Below, piece after piece: positions 60,082 to 64,000 of a DNA stretch of 64,000 nucleotides. The position numbers and the translations under genes are program-made. The stretch's first letter is position 1; each line of letters begins with the position of its first letter. Below the pieces are notes generated by a model. The model was not told the origin of the DNA and ran no database searches. It saw only the letters and a list, made by a program, of their open reading frames with translations. Source of the stretch: Psychrobacter urativorans (lineage in GTDB: Bacteria > Pseudomonadota > Gammaproteobacteria > Pseudomonadales > Moraxellaceae); the NCBI RefSeq assembly GCF_001298525.1, contig NZ_CP012678.1, forward strand, positions 868,001 to 932,000, written 5' to 3'.

Positions 60082-60117
60082 ATAAAAACCCCCGATATGA
60101 TATCGGGGGTTTTTTAT
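60082..60117. terminator. intrinsic terminator of the urease operon
   Basis: Stem ACCCCCGATAT / ATATCGGGGGT with A and T runs on the two sides, so it also serves the convergent lipoprotein gene. Confidence 0.92.
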
Positions 60118-60134
60118 TTATATCTTTTTAAAAC

Positions 60135-62252
60135 TTACTGAATAACATAAGTTTGAGTAGTCGTATTATTACGTGGTGATGTTACTGAAATCTTAAAGTA
60201 ATCACCTGCTTCACACTGATTTAAAGCGTATGTATTAATCGTACCGGTATTAACTCCAGGTTTACCTGTAGAAACGAGGTCAGGAACCTTATCTGCTCCT
60301 CCAATTAAATCAATTTCGCAATTTTTCTCTCCCTTTGTTTTATCAACTATCGTACCAGTAATAGTAGACCCAGAAGGCATAGGATTTAAATCATAAAAGC
60401 CACCGCTGTTAATGCGAACTGATATTCGATTATCAGTACCGTCGATAGCTTGGGTTGGTCGTACCGAGAATATATTGTTATTATCTAAATCACCAAGAGT
60501 AAATCGAGCGCCACTACCGTTTGATAACAACTGAATAGACTGATAACGTACCACAGCATCCAGTCCTGAATTACAAGTCATCGGTTTGTTAGGTGATACG
60601 AAAGTGGCTTTAAAGTTTTCCTCGAAAGCCTGTTTTTTTATTTCAGTGAGGGAAGGAAACTTAAGATTTATAAATTGTCTTACGTTATTTTCACATTGCC
60701 CAGTTGCTTGTGTCATTAATGGATAAGTAAACTCACCTTTTTCAAAAGTTCCGTTCTCATTATCATCACGGAAAGTGTCGCCGATATTATGAACAAAGGT
60801 ATCACCTTTGTCCCAAGCATTATTCTCATTCTTATCAATGTACGCCTTTTCGCCTTCAGCAACCGCCAGCACGCTTACACGCCCATCACCTGGACGTGGA
60901 TTTTGAGTTGAAAACTCGACCTTACATTCACCGTTAACGGTATTACAACTTGATGGAAATACCTTTCCACCTTCAGCTGTAAAGCTAACTACGGTGCCAT
61001 CTGGTACTTTATTACCATTAACATCAACCAGACGAGCCATTACATCTGTCTTATCGCCATCAAAAGCCCAGTCCAATACGTTTTTGCCCATGGATAAGCT
61101 TAATCCATCCTGCGTAACCCGCGAGCTAGCAATTGAAATGTCTTTTGATAACGCATTGATACGGCTATCTCTCACTAGCGTGGCTTTAATCTCAACGGGT
61201 CCCGGTGTCGAACCAGGATAGATATTTACAGATATTTTACCGTTTGCATCTGTGGTCGCAGGTATAACATTTCTATTGCCTAAAACACCAAATGTCAGTC
61301 CCAAAGGTGACTTCTCTAACGATAAAGAAACGCTTGCATTGGCTAAAGGCGTAGTATTTGAGTAAACCGTAAACTCTACTGAACCTGTTGCTGAAGAACC
61401 GCTGTTTTGGATACCAAGCGTTAACGGGTTCGAGGTATAGACGATAGAGGTCGCTTCAGGAAGCTGTACATTGATTTTGGTAGTCTGTGTTGCCCTACCT
61501 GCACTCGCTGATATGTTCACCGCTCCACTACATAGAGTGTTGTTTGGATTAATGGCTTTATACACCACTTCAACCATCCCATCAGAATCAGAACTCATTT
61601 GAGTGGGAATTTGACCACAACTGGCATTTAAATTAACCAACATCCCACTTAATGGATTACCGGCTGTATCACTCACCTTTAAAGACACGACTGTTTGCCC
61701 GCCAGATGGTAAATCTGATTCTGCTGCCTTTAATAAGTTTATCGCTACATTGGTTGCTTGCACCGAAAAAGTCAGCTCATTAGTAGCCGTATTACCCTTA
61801 AAACTAGCCGCTGCGGAAATGGTATAAGCACCCGACACTTCAGGACTATTAGGCTTTAAGAAAATACGAGCTTTACCCTCACTATCTGTCAGCATAGAAC
61901 CTGATGTGGTTTGTGATAAGGTTATACCTTCAGCATCAATGGTAAAGTTCACTTTAGCATTTAAGACCGGTTGGTTATTGTTATCAGTTACTTCCACTTC
62001 ATAGTAAGCACCATCAAGACTTACTGTATTGATAATATTACCGTCTGTATTCACTAATTTACTGGTTTTAATATTAAGTGATTCAAGGGGCTGTTGCGCT
62101 CCCCCTCCTCCATTGCCATTACCATTACCACCACCCGGTGCTGGCGCAATAGAGTCTACGGCATCACCGCCACCACAACCGGCTAATGCCAAGGCACAGG
62201 TCAAAAAGGTGAGCTGAAATAACTTAGAGGTAGGTAGAGAGCTGTATGACAT
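60135..62252 (-). CDS. large Ig-like (Big_1/invasin-type) lipoprotein
   Basis: 705 aa from ATG 62252 (MSYSSLPTSK), GGAG 9 nt upstream. Lipoprotein signal with lipobox LALAGC (Cys26), then a Gly/Asn linker GGGNGNGNGGGG and repeated Ig-like domains (NQPVLNAKVNFTID; GNPLSGMLVNLNA; TPLANASVSLSLE; GNKVPDGTVVSFTAEGGKVF) of bacterial Ig-like type 1. The C-terminal part has Asp/Asn-rich loops (DKNENNAWDKGDTF; DDNENGTFEKGEF) like calcium-binding EF-hand loops. Outer-membrane anchored, perhaps adhesive. Function not known. Confidence 0.85.
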   Translation of the reverse strand: MSYSSLPTSKLFQLTFLTCALALAGCGGGDAVDSIAPAPGGGNGNGNGGGGAQQPLESLNIKTSKLVNTDGNIINTVSLDGAYYEVEVTDNNNQPVLNAKVNFTIDAEGITLSQTTSGSMLTDSEGKARIFLKPNSPEVSGAYTISAAASFKGNTATNELTFSVQATNVAINLLKAAESDLPSGGQTVVSLKVSDTAGNPLSGMLVNLNASCGQIPTQMSSDSDGMVEVVYKAINPNNTLCSGAVNISASAGRATQTTKINVQLPEATSIVYTSNPLTLGIQNSGSSATGSVEFTVYSNTTPLANASVSLSLEKSPLGLTFGVLGNRNVIPATTDANGKISVNIYPGSTPGPVEIKATLVRDSRINALSKDISIASSRVTQDGLSLSMGKNVLDWAFDGDKTDVMARLVDVNGNKVPDGTVVSFTAEGGKVFPSSCNTVNGECKVEFSTQNPRPGDGRVSVLAVAEGEKAYIDKNENNAWDKGDTFVHNIGDTFRDDNENGTFEKGEFTYPLMTQATGQCENNVRQFINLKFPSLTEIKKQAFEENFKATFVSPNKPMTCNSGLDAVVRYQSIQLLSNGSGARFTLGDLDNNNIFSVRPTQAIDGTDNRISVRINSGGFYDLNPMPSGSTITGTIVDKTKGEKNCEIDLIGGADKVPDLVSTGKPGVNTGTINTYALNQCEAGDYFKISVTSPRNNTTTQTYVIQ

Positions 62253-62521
62253 ATTTTGGACTCCGCATCGGCGAGGATTTATTGAATAGAAAAAGCAGAA
62301 AGTTGCCACACTATTAGTAACAATAGGGGCACTCATAAATAGGTTTAGTAGTAATAATATTTATAGTAACAGCTTGTATATAATTTCTAACGGTAACTTT
62401 ACTGATTTTTATCGTAACTTACAACTAAAGATTCTACCTTTGTATTAAGTAATCAATAACATAGTAGGATAAATTCAGGGTATAATAGGCAGCTTTTATA
62501 ACGACCGTTATTACAATAAAT

Positions 62522-62550
62522 TTGAATATTTATAAAATTTGTGGTATAAA
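62522..62550 (+). promoter_or_regulatory. promoter of rpmBG
   Basis: TTGAAT (62522-62527), 17-bp spacer ending in TGG, TATAAA (62545-62550), an extended -10. Start of transcription near 62557, leader about 180 nt. Confidence 0.7.
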
Positions 62551-62697
62551 TGTCGGCTTTAAAATTTTCTGATTTGGTATGGCTGTTATTAGCCTTTAGA
62601 TAACAGATGTATCAGTTCAACCTTCATATAGTTTTGTTTGGTGCAATGGTGTCGTTTGCTGTGTCCATGCCGCAAATACGCGCAAATTGCCCAGACT

Positions 62698-62718
62698 GGT
62701 ATGAGAAAACCTCATACC
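62698..62718 (+). promoter_or_regulatory. hairpin in the rpmB leader
   Basis: GGTATGAG (62698-62705), loop AAAAC, CTCATACC (62711-62718), perfect 8-bp stem about 10 nt before AGGAG of rpmB. Candidate autoregulatory site. Confidence 0.6.
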
Positions 62719-62738
62719 TCATAGATTAGGAGTTCGCC

Positions 62739-62975
62739 ATGTCTAGAGTTTGCCAAGTGACTGGAAAGCGCCCTATGGTGGGTAATAATGTTTCGCACGC
62801 AAACAACAAAACCCGTCGTCGCTTTCTACCAAACCTTCATCACCATCGTTTTTGGGTAGAATCTGAAAACCGTTTTGTACGTCTACGTATCTCTACTAAA
62901 GGTATGCGTATCATCGACAAATTAGGTATTGATAAAGTGCTAGTAGATTTGCGCGCACAAGGTCAAAAAGTTTAA
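62739..62975 (+). CDS. rpmB: 50S ribosomal protein L28
   Basis: 78 aa. [20 protein letters not shown] and [19 protein letters not shown] are diagnostic. AGGAG precedes ATG. Cotranscribed with rpmG 39 bp downstream. Confidence 0.99.
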   Translation: MSRVCQVTGKRPMVGNNVSHANNKTRRRFLPNLHHHRFWVESENRFVRLRISTKGMRIIDKLGIDKVLVDLRAQGQKV

Positions 62976-63014
62976 GCCACGCGCTTGCATGCCATCATTT
63001 AAAGGAAAGCTATC

Positions 63015-63170
63015 ATGAGAGATAAAATCAAGTTGGTATCAACTGCTGGTACTGGGTATTACTACACCACTACTAAAAACAAGCGTACGATGCCTGGCAA
63101 AATGGAAATGAAGAAATTCGATCCAAAAATTCGCCAACACGTTTTGTTTAAAGAAGCAAAAATCAAATAA
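63015..63170 (+). CDS. rpmG: 50S ribosomal protein L33
   Basis: 51 aa: [20 protein letters not shown] at the start, then [18 protein letters not shown] and ending KEAKIK. No zinc cysteines (C-minus form). AAGGAAAGC precedes ATG 63015. Canonical rpmB-rpmG pair. Confidence 0.98.
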   Translation: MRDKIKLVSTAGTGYYYTTTKNKRTMPGKMEMKKFDPKIRQHVLFKEAKIK

Positions 63171-63198
63171 TAGCCATTAAACAATGCCTATTATTTGA

Positions 63199-63240
63199 CA
63201 ATAAAAAAGGGTTTATCAATTGATAAACCCTTTTTTATTG
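63199..63240. terminator. intrinsic terminator of rpmBG
   Basis: Near-perfect palindrome: AATAAAAAAGGGTTTATC, then AATT-centred loop and GATAAACCCTTTTTTATT. T run on the plus strand, A run permitting bidirectional use. Confidence 0.9.
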
Positions 63241-63283
63241 CCTGCTATTTACGATTAAAATCGTTATTTAACTACTTATATAT

Positions 63284-63595
63284 TTAGCTATAGTGCGTGG
63301 GTTCTTTATCATAAACGTGCGCATGCCACTGGCTCATCTGCTTTTTCATAATAATCTGAATAGCCGCATGAATCATATGCTGACCGATTGATTGCGTGTC
63401 AGTACCGAGCAACTCTTTCAGCTTATCAGAGAAATCAATGGTCATTAATGGCTCCTCGCTTTTTTCGGCATCACGTAATACCAGTTTACCGTCTTCCGCC
63501 TCTACTAACTCCAGCGTCGTCTCTTTCGCAAAGCCTGCAAAGGGGTCAGGACTTTCGTTGTCTACTTCTATCTCATTTTCAATATCATATGGCAT
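63284..63595 (-). CDS. small acidic protein, unknown function
   Basis: 103 aa, strongly acidic (MPYDIENEIEVDNESPDPFA; LELVEAEDGKLVLRDAEKSE) with a helical C-terminus (QHMIHAAIQIIMKKQMSQWH). No signal peptide or membrane helix. I do not recognise the family; it may be a Moraxellaceae protein. Convergent with rpmG. Confidence 0.7.
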   Translation of the reverse strand: MPYDIENEIEVDNESPDPFAGFAKETTLELVEAEDGKLVLRDAEKSEEPLMTIDFSDKLKELLGTDTQSIGQHMIHAAIQIIMKKQMSQWHAHVYDKEPTHYS

Positions 63596-63765
63596 TCAGT
63601 GTTTTTCCTTATTATCCCATCTTATCATGTTATATAGCGCATTGCCTTATGACAAAAAGGGGCAAATACATTACCATTTACAATGGATGCGTTGCTTGCC
63701 AAATTCAAGGGCATGGTGCTAAGTCTAGTGTATAAGCCAATAAAACATTCAGCCTAATAGATAAC

Positions 63766-64000
63766 TTAACGCCAATAGCGCAATTTGGCTAAGGTAAATA
63801 AGAACGCGACAAACATACCTAAATAATAGACCAGTTTTAGCTCTAAGCTAGGATCGCGATATTTAAACGGTAGCGCAATCGTGGCAGTGGCAGTCGGTAA
63901 TATCAATAGCATGAGTAACCAATTTTCAATGACATTCAGCCAGCCTTGTAGGTCACTACCATGACGTAAGGACGCTAAACCAAGCAACAAACAGCCAATA
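63766..64000 (-). CDS. membrane protein, 5' end beyond window
   Basis: At least 77 codons, open to the right edge (no in-frame start is required inside the window; TTG 63990 is only a possible start). Two to three hydrophobic helices (NWLLMLLILPTATATIALPF; LVYYLGMFVAFLFTLAKL). Function not recognised. Confidence 0.6.
   Translation of the reverse strand, partial: IGCLLLGLASLRHGSDLQGWLNVIENWLLMLLILPTATATIALPFKYRDPSLELKLVYYLGMFVAFLFTLAKLRYWR

Larger units (their letters stand above)
62253..62738. other. lipoprotein gene - rpmB divergent region
   Basis: 486 bp without a credible gene. It holds the rpmBG promoter at 62522-62550 and a ~180-nt leader with a hairpin near the ribosome binding site. 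No clear promoter was identified for the lipoprotein gene. Confidence 0.6.

Noticed and set aside
1..64000. Prophage, insertion sequence or transposon
   Set aside because: No transposase, integrase, terminal repeats or phage structural genes were recognised anywhere in the window.

Overview
The window is chromosomal DNA from a moderately AT-rich gammaproteobacterium. Gene order (yceD-rpmF-fabD-fabG-acpP without plsX or fabH; trpF-trpB-trpA-accD-folC-SPOR protein; ureDABCEFG-hupE) and the protein sequences suggest Moraxellaceae, most likely Psychrobacter. This assignment comes from recognition, not from a search.

Layout. Bases 1-2683 hold the start of nnr (cut by the window edge), queG and a BON-LysM protein. 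Bases 2939-6704 (minus) are the fatty-acid genes acpP, fabG and fabD with rpmF and yceD. Bases 6889-8436 (plus) carry an EpmC-like EF-P hydroxylase and a YciO/TsaC-family protein. Bases 8554-22679 (minus) are the complete S10-spc-alpha ribosomal superoperon with secY and rpoA, including rpmJ and rpmD. Bases 23178-28349 (minus) hold mreB, mreC, mreD, maf and rng, the cell-shape cluster. Bases 28929-32557 (plus) carry gatCAB and tRNA-Pro(GGG). Bases 32637-36099 hold loosely conserved genes (YdhR, DUF1853, DUF2726) and a DedD-like LysM/SPOR envelope protein. Bases 36302-42838 (minus) are folC, accD, trpA, an unrecognised AT-rich gene, trpB and trpF. Bases 43043-49354 hold photolyase, DUF4112, ubiA, a small membrane protein, rsmJ, uppP and tsaB. 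Bases 49728-53372 hold an ODP-like di-iron MBL protein, ffh and a YpjD/CcsA-like membrane protein. Bases 53976-60042 (plus) are a full urease operon with a nickel-permease-like gene at its end. Bases 60135-62252 encode a large Ig-like lipoprotein. Bases 62739-63170 are rpmB-rpmG, followed by two small genes, the last cut by the edge.

Most of the window is core metabolism and translation. I found no prophage, insertion sequence, CRISPR array or recognised defence island. The observations most worth follow-up are: (i) an unrecognised AT-rich gene with a HEPN-like R-x5-H motif translated tightly behind trpB, splitting trpBA; (ii) five heptamers at an exact 16-bp period just upstream of ureD; (iii) an AT-rich divergent block inside gatB; (iv) several leader or intergenic regions with mutually exclusive hairpins (rpsH-rplF, rpmF-fabD, the rpmBG leader) and a clean inverted repeat upstream of accD.

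Start codons were often moved inward from the longest open frame, using Shine-Dalgarno spacing and family lengths. These choices are stated in each entry.
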